From positions 38,876,001 through 38,940,000 of the forward strand of contig CM060733.1 of NCBI GenBank assembly GCA_030704615.1: a DNA stretch of 64,000 bases. Direction: 5' to 3'. The stretch is from Takakia lepidozioides (taxonomy: Eukaryota; Streptophyta; Takakiopsida; Takakiales; Takakiaceae). The notes under the pieces are model-generated. The model saw only the letters and a list, made by a program, of their open reading frames with translations. It was not told where the DNA came from and searched no databases. Below are positions 23,662 through 34,620 of this stretch, piece by piece (the first letter of the stretch is position 1; each line of letters begins with the position of its first letter). Position numbers and translations under genes: made by a program.

Positions 23662-25577
23662 ATGCGGCATAGTGGTAGCATAGAGTTTGTGGAAGGTCAG
23701 GCAACTCCGGCAAAGAGAAGGAGGACGCGGGATTTTGGGAAGCCGCCGACGACACGACTTAAGCTCCGTCTCATGCATGAAATGCAGACCTCGTTATCCG
23801 GAGACTCGGATCGCCCACCAGTGAGAGATTCGTGCTTTGCGGATGTGAAGCACTCCATACGCAATATTCCTTTTACACCTTTTTTTTTGCGTGCAGTGTC
23901 TCATGTTTTCCTGTTTGTTTGACATGGGAGCTGGGGAGGGATCGCAGGGGGGCGAAGCAACACAGTCAACTTTGGATACTCCTGCCCGGGTGCTGCGCTC
24001 GCAAGGTGGAAGTGCATCGAGGCAGGCGAGTCCTCATTCAACACCTCAGATATCGCCTCAGAAAAGCCCACCTAGAGTTCGGAAGTCGAGGAAGCAGAAG
24101 GAGCCCATGGCTTCGCCAGTAAAACCCCTAGGGAGACTGGAAGCGGAGATATTGGGTTTGCAGTCAATTTCAAAAAACACGGATGCGGTGGAGGCCGCTG
24201 GAGATGTGGGAGTTGGATCTGCAGAAGGGCGGCCCATTGAGCTGACAGAAGGAGAGGACGACAACGTGGTACGACTTGGCGACGATCAGAACCTGCTGGA
24301 GCTTGCGGAGGAGCAAAACCTCCAGGACATTTCCTTCTCTGCAGACTCTTATCTTTCAGGCATTTTGCTTCGTGAAGAAACATTAGAAATTCAAATTACG
24401 TGAAACAGGAAGACTTGTTGATTCCACAGTTGATCCACTGGAGTATAACGTCCTGTTCAACCATGTGGGAGAGAAGGACATTCTTTGTGATTTGTCGGGC
24501 AAGCCATGGAGGTATGGCAGGACCAGGAGTCCTGCATTCATCCCAGACGCTCATGGAAACATGTACGGATGTTGAAGGCAGGGTCCTCACATCACTGCAA
24601 ATACAGGTGAGAACGTTAATTGAATGCGGCACCAAAATTGACACCATTTCCGTTTGTGTATGTTTGCTTGTGCGAGGAAGCGACTCATTCTTGAGTTTGG
24701 TTGTGGTTGTGTCGTATGAATTTGCAGGTGCCTGTATGTGGGCGGGAAGGATGTCGAACCGATTTGTGTTCTCATTTGAGGGGGATACGGCCTTGTACGA
24801 TTACAATTTGGCGGGCCTTCAGCGTTTGCCTCCGACTGAGGATCCCAAAAACGCAGAAGATGACGTGGAAGGGGAGGAGGAAGATGAAGAGGAGGAAGTC
24901 CAGGAAATTCGTTCGATGCAGGGGCGCCCGAAGCCGCTTCCCCCAATGCCTGTCTTCGAGTGAGTTGCACCATAGTAAGTGTATTGGTTTCGGTTGTAGG
25001 GACCATGCAACCTGCCGATGATTCCCTGTTTGAATTCTCTAATGTACTTCATTCTATGTTTGTGCGTACACTCAGCCTTGCAGAGTCGTCCGACGAGGAG
25101 AAGCTGGGAGACTTGCCCGAATCGGACCCTGTTGCAGAGGAGGAGACAGAATCGCATCGGCCATTCTTTGCCAGAAAATCGTTTCTCGCGAGTCCCCAGA
25201 AGCCTTTTTTTCTACCAGCCTATGCAGACACGGCTGCCAGAGAAGCCATCAGGAGGGAGGATAGGCCTACTCGGTTAGAGCAATTGACATACGGGAATGA
25301 GCAGAGAATTATAATGAGGCGTGAGGCCAAACATAGAATTGTGAAAGACAGAGTAGGGAAGTTCGTAATAGAATCCGCGTCCGAGAGCGAGGGGAATGTT
25401 GAGGACACTTCCGCACCCAGGTGGACAGTTCCGGCTGGTGAGGATGGTATTTTTGAGGGGAGGGCTTCTCAGAGTAACAGCGGTAGCGGCAGTGCAGGTT
25501 CGGAGGCAGGTGGAAGGCAGCCATCCTTGCATGAGGCCGGGGATGCATCGGACAGTGATAGCGGATCCTCACCATAG
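23662..25577 (+). CDS. orfB: multi-exon acidic nuclear-type protein in E1
   Basis: I propose five exons. Exon 1, 23662-23820, starts MRHSGSIEF and has a basic KRRRTRDFGKPP motif like a nuclear signal. Intron GTGAGA to GCAG, 23821-23896, phase 0. Exon 2, 23897-24371, is rich in SP (PQKSPP). Intron 24372-24429, phase 1. Exon 3 starts at 24430 (DPLEYNVLFNHVGEKD) and meets a TGA at 24573, so its 3' splice site or a frameshift is unresolved. Exon 4, 24728-24959, has FVFSFEGDTALYDYN then an acidic run. Intron GTGAGT to CTCAG, 24960-25075, phase 2. Exon 5, 25076-25577, ends in Ser/Gly-rich sequence and TAG. Splice phases match wherever they can be checked. The protein would be about 500 residues, largely disordered. 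I do not recognise the family. Confidence 0.6.
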
Positions 25578-25824
25578 CAAAGTTTCATTTGGATCCTTTT
25601 GTTGTACAGTTCTGAAACACTTAATGAAAATATTGACGATTTGAAAAATCATTGTGTTCAGACTGCTTGTCCGATTCCCTACATTTCTTCGCCAACCAAA
25701 ATGTATAATAAAAGCAGAAGAGACGCAAACTTCAGTGAAGAACCCTACAAGTAATTTATGCACACCATCGAGCCGAGAACTTGAAGCCATGAAAACCCTG
25801 CCGTTTCTAACATTCCTATTGGGA

Positions 25825-26105
25825 AATTTGGCGCCGAAATAGCCCAATGCGCGCCTTCGTTATATGGGCCTCAAAAATTCCACGGATGAATTACTGTACC
25901 AAAATATCGCGATGGAAGCCTTCAACACAAGGCACTTCAGCACATTCCACTTGGGTATTTCGGCGCCCAAATAGCCCGTTCTGCGCCATTAAATACCGCA
26001 CTATATCACATTTTAAGAGGTAATTTCGGTGCCAAAATACCCCGGTGGATGTCTTCAAAACACCATTTAGCACACTGCTCTTGGAATAACGGCGCCGAAA
26101 TACCT
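25825..26105. repeat. Right subterminal array of E1
   Basis: GGCGCC-type units with flanking AAATAGCCC or AAATACC lie near 25831, 25895 (degenerate), 25961, 26028 and 26091, spaced about 63-67 bp, close to the period of the left and internal arrays. Confidence 0.65.
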
Positions 26106-26266
26106 CATTCCGCATCCTGGACCAGGAGAAACAGACCCTATTACCGAGGTAAGAGGACATAACACCGTCAATAAAGGCAGGAAAATTCCAATTCCGCGGA
26201 TGTCCGCTCATGAGCTCATAGGCTCATGGGCTCATGGGCTCATGCGCTCATGAAATAGTAAACCTC

Positions 26267-26275
26267 GTGGTGCAC
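26267..26275. repeat. Right target-site duplication of E1
   Basis: GTGGTGCAC abuts the right tip of the transposon, matching 18861-18869. Confidence 0.8.
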
Positions 26276-26317
26276 CGCCCTTATCACAAACCTGATCCCT
26301 CGGGTTTGATCATTGCT

Positions 26318-26480
26318 TACGAAGAAGGCGGCACCGCTTCTTCTTGCACAGAAGCCAAGCAGGAGCTCTAACGTTTCTCTTTAAGCAAGCTGATACCCTT
26401 TGCGTAGGTGGAACTTTCTCAGATATCCTGTGCTGCCAACACCACTGTAGCAGCTGCGAAAAGATGCATGCACTCTTCCC
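26318..26480. repeat. Second copy of the 18.54-kb repeat
   Basis: GAAGGCGGCACCGCTTC to CAGCTGCGAAAAGATGC matches 18531-18690 with scattered changes, in the same orientation, on the other side of E1. Confidence 0.75.
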
Positions 26481-27088
26481 CTTCGAATTTCACCTCCTGC
26501 TTCTAGGGTTCAACATCATGGATGAAAATCATTCATCCTAGGGATGAAAAAGGTGCATGTCATAACTTAGCCATATTTTGTTCTTGGCAGATCAATAGCA
26601 TAGTTTTTCCATGGAATTACCTCAAGTTATGGACAATTCCTCCCCTTCATTAGCACGAAGGGCACTCCCTTTGTAGTAGTGCCGAAACCTGATGCCAAAC
26701 TTGAATTTTTACCCCCTGCATTCACACTACAACTCAAATGACAGTAACACAATAAGATGCACCATTCACTGTCAATGCCTGCAGTTCACACTGCGACAGT
26801 AATTTGACAAACTCTATCACAAGGTTGATTACTGCCACAACTTAAGCACAAATGAGGCTGGCAATGGCACAAGGGAGTCACACAAAAATTCGACCACGGA
26901 GTGTACCACACTACAAAGTATGTTACCTGGCGAGGCTGAATGGCTCGAGGGCTGATAGCTTGTTGCCCAAATGTGGGTTGCCCTTTGAGATATTTTGGAA
27001 TGCTCGGAGCCTTAGCTGCCCCCTCCAAGAAGGGCCATAAGCTGGTCAGAAGAAAATTATCATTGTGCGCCTCTACAGAACGACTTCT
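26481..27088. other. No gene recognised
   Basis: I see no domain in this interval. Confidence 0.35.
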
Positions 27089-27631
27089 CTAAGGCAGTGG
27101 GAAAATTGCGCTGTATGCTGGATTGTTCGACCCCTTTGCGGTGTGTCGTCAACAAGAAGAGTCGTTTCAAGATTCCAGTCACGGTTGCCCCGCCACACTG
27201 TAGATAGGTTCTTCAAAAACCGTGGTTTCATGGGCAGGCTCCCATCCATGTCAGTGGACTGCTCACAATATCCCCCATCCCACTTGAATGCAAGGTCACC
27301 GTGCCCATGGAAAAGCCAGTCCACTGTGGGTAGGAAGTTACGTGGTTGCATACAAGACCATGCTGCCACTTCAAAGTGTTCAAAACACTTGTCCAAAAAA
27401 GCTTTGCAACCAGGCCTTACAACGACCCTCTTGCTACCACATATTTGTGCTCAAGGCCATTTTGGAACCACAAATGCATTACCACTCTCCCGACATGGAC
27501 GCACTCACACAGCAAGCCATTAATATCTAGGATGAGCAAATGCTTGCCCTTCTCCACTGTTCTGTGCACGACATTCTCCTTCATGAATGTTTTGGGAGTG
27601 GAAGTGACAACCGTGGGTTGCTGGGTAATAT
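27089..27631 (-). pseudogene. FCP1/NIF-type HAD phosphatase-like pseudogene
   Basis: Reading the minus strand, an exon starting after a good acceptor (CCCTCTGGCAG, to 27632) encodes EKGKHLLILDINGLLCE, the first HAD motif of plant NIF-like proteins (they often have Asn where CTD phosphatases have a second Asp). It continues with RPGC-AFLDKCFEHFEVAAW, MKPRFLKNLSTVW, TLLVDDTP (the third HAD motif) and NNPAYSAIFPLP before a stop at 27089. At least two frame changes are needed, near 27410 and just after DDTP. Active members dephosphorylate Ser/Thr or act in mitochondrial import (TIM50-like). With Asn at the second position and broken frames, this copy is most likely a pseudogene or an error-rich gene. 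Confidence 0.72.
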
Positions 27632-27957
27632 CTGCCAGAGGGAAACAAGGTCAATGTTTTCAGGGTTCTCTCCAGATGCCCCCCACCGCGACACCAGCAG
27701 GCCGGAGTTCTGCATGCTCCTCCACTACCGCACAGTGTGACAAAACTGCACGAGGACGCGTAATTCCTTGATAGGGGTGTCCTCCCCTCCACCTGGGCCA
27801 ACATGCTCCACCTGCACATCATCCCTCGAATGCATCAACTGGAGTGACGTTACCTGGTGACAATGCCAAGCAAGTCAAACCTGTCCTCCAGACGTCTCGA
27901 GGCTGAAGGGCCAGCGATGCACGAGATGTTTGCTATGGATGAGCCCACTAAGGCAGT

Positions 27958-28118
27958 TGAGGAATGCTGATCCCAAATTTCTTTGCCATGGCCTTCTGGT
28001 ACATCATCACATGCGATATTGTAGCCTTCAAATCCATTATATCTTTGTGTTGTGCACCCTGTGCTCTTTCCATATCCTCCACTTTGCGAGCAACTGCTGA
28101 ATACCCAGAGGTCCCCTC
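27958..28118 (-). other. Possible coiled-coil exon
   Basis: After an acceptor-like CCCTGGCAG the minus strand encodes RKVEDMERAQGAQHKDIMDL and KATISHVMMYQKAMAKKFGI, a heptad-like helix, before a stop. It resembles the C-terminal coiled coils of plant En/Spm-type transposases and could belong to the transposase remnant at 32.7-33.5 kb on the same strand, but the link is not shown. Confidence 0.3.
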
Positions 28119-31027
28119 CTGCCAGGGCCCGCAAGTCCATGAACCATGAACACATGAGAAATCATGCCGTTGGTAGGGAAATGCCTAGAACAAAATAATC
28201 GACAAAAAATGGGAGAAAGAATGATCTGCTCGAATCTCACCATCCGCTCGCTGGTCAATGTTCTGCTTACTGAACCTTCTTGGATTTCATGCAACGATGG
28301 ACTTTGGGCCTCGCTCCTGTGCCTGCATTGGAAATTGCCCAAGCATGAGTGCAGGCTAGTTTCCTCACCATCAAGGCATGGTTGAAACAATCAAGTGCAA
28401 ATTATCTCTTATAATGAGTTTCATTTCATTTGGGGAATGGCCTTAATACAAATTATTGGTGCCTCCAGAACTCAGAAAGCAACAATTTCTGGAGCTTCAC
28501 AACTCTGCCAGTACACATAATCTGAAATCAGAGAATGAGAGCAGCTCTCAGGCAACGACATCGACACAATATGTCTAAGCAGAAACTGGTGAAAATCACT
28601 CGTCACATAGACCTCGCACTCCCCCGATATAACTTTCAAACGATTCTACTTGCCTTTCTTGATGAACATGAGGGACAACTTACATGAAGTTGCACCACTA
28701 TTCTGACCATGGCGAGACGCCAATTGGAAGAAATACAGAATGTAACACAAGGCATAACAAATTGCAAAACTGGGTCTCTATCCCTTCAAGAAGTCTGGCA
28801 ACTGTTTACTTCCCACTTGCTAGGACCAAGTACTTACGATTGCAACCTCGCCCAATTTTACAGATGACTACTACGTAGCACTCACAAAATACTCCTTCCC
28901 CACAAAAAACGTCCACAGTGATTCGCTATTGAAGTGAATCTTGGACACACCTCCACCCTTAAAGATGCGCTAGGTAGGGTCTCCCTGCAATAGAAAAGGC
29001 TAGTAGCACTCGGGAACGAAGCGTAATTCAAGATACCTGCCTCCCCCCCTAAAGAAAAGCCTACAAGCACTTTCTGACAAGGTGAATGAACACTTTAGTT
29101 CACTCCACAGGCAGCACCCCTTCAAGACGCACCCCTTCACACGCTGGTCAGATCTAGGATCTGCACCCTTATCAAATGCATATTGCTAGGTTGTTTTGAG
29201 TTGAATGATTTGTACTTCGAATTACAATTCTCTACTGTCATGTGGCGGAATTCAATCTTCTCATGGGCTGTCACAGATGTAAGTCCCAATTTTTTTAGAG
29301 CTTGATCAGATTGGGTTTAAGTGGGGTCACAGCATCAAGCCTGTATGCCCTTCCTGGAAGGGAGAGTAGACACTAGACACCTCAGAGCCAGAAAAAAAAA
29401 CTCTTTTTAAAATGTGATGTTGGTGTCTGGGATTGACTTGTATTTTATGACTCTTGGGAAAACCTTGTCACAGCAAATAGTGCTCCCCCAAATCTATGCA
29501 CTGCACTAACAATCCACTGTTCTGCAGATTTTGGTTGTTCACTTCAAGAGATTGGGCAGGTACAGGTTTACTAACGGTGATCCACAAGCTGCAGGCTTCC
29601 GGAGTTTCTGTTCAACTTGTCCGTCAAATGCCACCAACGAACAGGGCAATTGTCTCACTCCTGGCCATCAGTAACTTAATAAATCCAGTTAAGTTTGGAA
29701 TTTGAAGACAAACTCTGAAATTTTGCTGTAGATGAAGCACCTGCCCTTTCCACTCTAGAGAGTATGGAAGTATGGCCTTCCAAATTAGTATAAGACTTTT
29801 AAGAGAGAAGTACTTTCATCTATTAGTACCTTCCTCGCCTTCATTGACCAATTTGAATCCGTGGCTTCACCCCAAGTTCAGCATATAGGCAGATTTGCAT
29901 GCACCAATGCTGCACTCTCAACAAGAGTTCAGTCAAGAGATGCCGAAAGCAAGGTCAGACGACATGGTGCAAGACGTCAAAAATCACAGCCAGCCCTCTC
30001 CTCCCAGACATCCAACACTCAACGAGTAAAAGGAGTCACCGTTCTATCGCAACTATTAAGGCATCTTTATTTGGTGCATAGAGACCAGAAAAGATGTTAT
30101 CTTTGAAGGAGTAATTGGCTTGAGTTTGCTTCGAAAGAACTGGAATGCTATTGCAAGAACTTGCAAGCACAATCAGCTTCTATTTCTACCAAAAGACAGC
30201 AATAGCATTCCCGAAAGTGGAAACGAGCCACAGTCCGTGCATTTCTGTACAATCCTCCAGGGGCATTCATCATTACTGACAATCACAGCCACCGCAACGC
30301 CCTCCAACATTACTGACTGTTCACTCTTCAAATTCACAACCTTGAAGGCAACATGAGCAATTGTACAGCTGGAAATGGAAGTAAGTCAAGTATACCCCAA
30401 TTAGACCAACAACAATCCCTAATATGGGTAGTGATACAACAGGACATGACATCAGTCTCCAGGTTAAGGCCAGCTTTTCGCCACAAGTTCTGAACTTCCA
30501 TAGTCCATCCACAATGTACATAAGGTTTCGTCATGCAATATTTTTAACTAATGACACTTTTCAGCTGTAACATTGCTGGGATTGATATGCCGAACCACAG
30601 TTGCAAGCACACTTCTAAACATGTTATCGTCTCTGTTCTGGAGATAGAGAATAGAGTGGATCTTACCAGTCTGGCACCTCATTCTCACCTGGATACTTGC
30701 AAGGTAGTGGTAACACCTGTTAGGACAATTCATCCCCTTTGTCAGACCACTTCACATAAAAGAATGTACTCATAAGACGTTGTTTGCCGTCGTAGCCTTG
30801 TGGCCATTGACCCGCGCCCAGTTTGACCGGAAACCAAGGGACAGAAACAACCTCTGTCAGGGGCTGACTTACTTTACACAAAGAATTGGTTTTCCAGATA
30901 TCCGCTAGAAATCCTCCTTCACACAAACTCAATCTGCTGTGTGTGATTTGCCCAAAAACTAGGCCTCAGAAAGGGCCTGGGCTTTTGGCTCAGGCCTCAG
31001 CACCCTCCAGACTTTCAAGTTAAAGTT
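28119..31027. other. No gene recognised
   Basis: About 2.9 kb with only short reading frames. I see no domain, RNA gene or clear repeat. Confidence 0.35.
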
Positions 31028-31215
31028 CTAACAGAGGTACAGGCACAATTCTCTTGAATATTGGAGAGAGCTTCTTCTGGTGAGGTACCCCGGACAGTGA
31101 ATCAGAAAATGAATATTGTCTTCGGGTTGCCCACACAACGGGCAATTGCACTCTCCTTTCCTCCTCTCTGCCTCTGTTTACTGTTCAAGGTAGGCTTCCT
31201 GCCCTGACTTCACAT
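31028..31215 (-). pseudogene. LINE C-terminal zinc-finger scrap
   Basis: The minus strand encodes KGECNCPLCGQPEDNIHFLI followed by HCPGYLTRR, the CxxC...H...C finger found after the reverse transcriptase in many LINEs (CPLC..E..HFL..CP). Only this piece is left and it ends at a stop at 31028. The sequence CTTCACATAAAAGAATG on its left recurs at about 30749, suggesting a second scrap there. Confidence 0.5.
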
Positions 31216-32651
31216 AAAAGAATGAGTCTAATAGCTTACCTACACGATTGGCCAGCTAAACTTCTCCACCGGCAGCAAGCTGTCCCTAAGAGAAATTTGT
31301 GTTCCTCAGACTTACATGAGGGTCAAGAGCCCATCATCGGCACGGGTTTCGCCACAAGGTAGCCGCTCTGTCCATCTCAAAAATTTCGTCGCACACGCTT
31401 GCCACCTCAGCGCCAAGCATGTACGAGCGCATTGACAATCAACGTATGAGAACAAACTTAATACGAGCTGCCATGATCAGAATGTGCATCCGAAATGCAT
31501 CTGAGGCTCATCTAACACGCTGACCCTACAGATATTTTGGCGAGAGATATTAACCTCCGGCTGCAATAAGAAATCCGTTGTTTTAAAGGCCCATGTCTCC
31601 GCTTGTAGTTGTACTACCTTACTACCTTACCTGGTTTTCTCCTGCCCTACAAGTCGTTCTCCCGAAAGTTGCTGAGAAATATCTTGAGCGTGGGCAAAGT
31701 CATTTCAAACCGGCTAACATCACGATCAAGCCGCTGCTCTCACTGCTGGACAGACTCTGCATTAATATATAATTGAGTATCACCCACCCGACTAAGACCA
31801 TAGCAATACTACTAATGCTTGACGCTCATTAGACGACGATCGAAGACGAATAAAGTCCATCATGGAGCCATATCCATTAAAACCACATTCTCTCACCTCC
31901 TTCTCACCACATACCGAGGTTGCTGAGAGAAGGCAGGAGAAGCGGATGAACCGGCGATGGCAACCCCCTTACTGTCGAACTCTCATCAGAACGAGCTGTT
32001 GTTGAAAGGAGCCTTGGGAACACTCTTCCTCCTCCTTGGGAAGAATTTCCTTCGCTTCAGTCGGCTTTTCCACTGAAAGTCTTTACCAGGTCCAGGGCCA
32101 TAGCATCCCGCACACGCCATACCGGACCACGCTTGCTCTGTCTTTCCATCATTTATGTAACTTGGATTTGAAGTCCCTCTCCGCTTACGGGGTGCCATCC
32201 ATCCCTGCATGAGGCGGCGACTCTATAATCGACCTAACGTGCACTTACACCCATGGCCGAATACATTGGCAAGCGAGAAGCAATGTTTGCTAAACAGCAA
32301 CTTGCTCTACACAACAAGAATCAACCCGTCCAAACACTCCGATGTCTAAATCTCGTGTGGATGAGACGAGAAATGGCTTCCTAGGATGAACTGTGGAAGA
32401 AGGGAAAGAAGTATTAGGGAAGGGTCGTTCCCAAGGCCCTTCCTGAATTTGAGAGCACCGCGGAAGGTACTTCCCGCAAATTGGGGAACCCTTCCAAATG
32501 CGGAAGGTACTTCCCGTAAATCGGGGGAACCTTGCGGCCAAGGTCCTTGAGAATCTTTTCTACTCTCTTCTGCCAGGACTTACCCTGTTTGACATTATAA
32601 ACAACAATCAGCCAAGGCAAAGAGGGCAAAAAGACTGGTGTGTGAACTTAC
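31216..32651. other. No firm gene; one basic ORF and a short direct repeat
   Basis: A minus-strand frame at 31986-32197 starts MAPRKRRGTSN and is strongly basic, but it has no known domain. GCGGAAGGTACTTCCCG occurs twice near 32459 and 32500. Nothing else was identified. Confidence 0.3.
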
Positions 32652-33445
32652 AAGCCGAGCCTCAACAGATGCCTTCCCACCACGTCCTGTTTTTTAAGGC
32701 TTCTTGATTGATGAATTTGCAACCTTCATGAGGGCACTTTTTGCGCTGAATCCTACTGTCTGCCAATACGATACCAGCCTGTCCCAATGAGCTTCCTTCA
32801 GATGCGCAGGCCTCCCCTCGCCTGCCTTGTACAGTGCATGGATCTCGTGTCTTTGGGTTTTCAAGGCAATGCCAAGTGTCTTCCTCATGTGCTCATAGTC
32901 AAGACCACGTGGCGTGTACGCAAATGTAGAGTTTAGAATCATGTATATTTCTTCAATGACAGATTCATCCTGCGCTGCAATATGCATTGACATGTCACAC
33001 AAACGCCACATCTGGCCTTTGAGGGCTGCATGCCAGGTATTGCGTGCTGGTCCAATGGGCTCTCCAGCTTTGTCAACCGGAAGCACTTGAGGGGGGAGTC
33101 CATCTTCCTCTCGCGCATCATGGTTTCGGTTGCCTCTCTGCCTCTGCCCACTGGCACGCCTGTTCGCGCCGCCTCAAAGCATTAGCTCGGTCCTTCTTGG
33201 TCATAGGGATGTCTTCCTTTGCCTCCTCAGGTGGTGGGGCAGCTAGGGGTTGCCATGGGGAATGGGGGGCGGGACGGTATCGCCCACCGTATGGCCCAAA
33301 AGGTTTGTATGGTGGACGTGTAGATGCCGGGTAAGCATGTGGGTCTGGGAGGTAAGGGGGAATAGGCGGAGGAGAATGGGCATATGGCTGCTGTGGGTAA
33401 CCACCTGGAGGGGGCTTGTATTGGATGTGCGGGTTGTAAGGCCCC
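32652..33445 (-). pseudogene. En/Spm-like (Transposase_24-type) plant transposase remnant
   Basis: The N-terminal part on the minus strand (33445 to about 33200) is Pro/Tyr/Gly-rich (PPGGYPQQPYAHSPP), as is common before this domain, then basic KKDRANALRRR. The core reads FAYTPRGLDYEHMRKTLGIA and PAHLKEAHWDRLVSYWQ, with the VxYW signature of Ptta/En/Spm-family proteins, then KTGRGGKASVEARL before a clean GTAAGT donor at 32651. A premature TAA at 32694 interrupts the last part. The domain accompanies CACTA-type elements in plants and has unknown biochemical function. No CACTA termini are visible nearby, so this is an isolated remnant. Confidence 0.5.
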
Positions 33446-33447
33446 GC

Positions 33448-34380
33448 TGTTAGAGGACTGTCTGGGACTTAGACACTTATAAGGGATCTGTAGGGTACCC
33501 TTAATTTTTGCACAGACTGAGACCAACAGGAGCCTTAGGGGGGTGACCAGCGCACTTTAGAGGGGGGTTACACAGCCCGACACAGCCCATCACAACCAAC
33601 ACAGCGCGTCACAACCGACACAGCCACACAGCCAAACACAGTCGCACAGCCAGTCACAGCCCGACACAGCCTGTCACAGTTTCACACAGCCAGTCACAGC
33701 TTGACACAGCTGTCACAACCATAGGGAACGGATAGCAGGATAGGGAACAACTGTGGGGAACAACACCTGTGAATGGAACATGTTAGTTCATGGACGACGG
33801 TTAGTGAGGAAAACGGTTAGAACAACGGGTAGGAAGATAAAACTAGGAGCAAGAGAAAGAGAGGATTGATTCTTGAGATCACTGGGGGGGGGGGGGGGGA
33901 CTTCGGACATCACTAAAGGAAAATGAGACAGAGAGCGTATCTCTGAGCAGAAAGAGGGAGAGCACGGAATATGAGGAGGATGATCTGTTGTTACTTGATG
34001 AATGCAAACTATAGAATTGTAATGTAGAGTAGATTAGAGACACCATGACTTTAGCCTGATACTTGATAGATATTAATCTGATACATACTTCATACTCACA
34101 CTGTGTAGAGAGACCTGAGTGAAGCTGTGGAATGAATGGATGAGTTGATGGAATCCGATAGATTGATGAAGCAAACTGATACTTAATTATCAATAGTAAG
34201 GTAGCCTGCTAACATGAATGCGGGAAGGAAAACAAATAGGAAACACCCCCGTGATACACTAGCTGTAGGTTATGACTGATTGTTCTGAGCGGGGCTGAGT
34301 ACTTAGAGATTTCCAACTCTTCTATCTTGGAGTTTCCGCCTCGGATAGCGAAGGGATGGGTGAGTAAAAGCCGCGCGACA
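33448..34380 (+). repeat. LTR copy 1, plus orientation
   Basis: It starts TGTTAGAGGACTG and ends GCGCGACA, the TG..CA tips of an LTR. It matches the inverted copy at 34621-35638 through most of its length, including TGCACAGACTGAGACCAACA near the 5' end and a GACACAGCC minisatellite at about 33566-33720. There is no polypurine tract just before it. A pure G run lies at 33887-33899. No matching target duplication was found. Confidence 0.7.
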
Positions 34381-34620
34381 TTTGCGACCATACTGGGGAA
34401 CTGGGTCATGAACAACCAGATGTGAAGGCATCTGGTGGGATCATGGTGGTTGGAAAATTAAAGAATTTGATGTGAATCAAATTCCTTGTGAAACTGAGAA
34501 GGAAAGATTGTCCAAACGATTCTTCCAGAGGTTTTTGGAATTGCCAGACGGTTGTAAAGAAAACATTCTTAAGAGAGTGCATGATGCTGACCTTGAGTGG
34601 GGTCTGGAGAAAGGAGTGAT
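34381..34620. other. Spacer between the inverted LTRs
   Basis: These 240 bp include a plus-strand coding-like stretch (LSKRFFQRFLELPDGCKENI) that runs into the LTR and is probably part of an older interrupted gene or element. I cannot name it. Confidence 0.35.

Larger units (their letters stand above)
18870..26266. mobile_element. 7.4-kb DNA transposon with GGCGCC palindrome arrays (element E1)
   Basis: The left end GGGGGTTGCTATTCCATGAG and the reverse complement of the right end (GAGGTTTACTATTTCATGAG) form matched terminal inverted repeats of about 30 bp, each running into clustered GCTCATGAGC-like units. GTGGTGCAC stands immediately outside both ends (18861-18869 and 26267-26275), a perfect 9-bp target duplication, extended to 10 with one mismatch. 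Duplications of 9-10 bp are typical of Mutator-like elements, and a SWIM finger (found in MULE transposases) is encoded inside, but I see no DDE transposase core. The cargo is orfA (+), the SWIM gene (-) and the spliced orfB (+), separated by arrays of CGGCGCCG-centred palindromes. Other ends of this family lie at 38077 and 43152. Confidence 0.85.
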
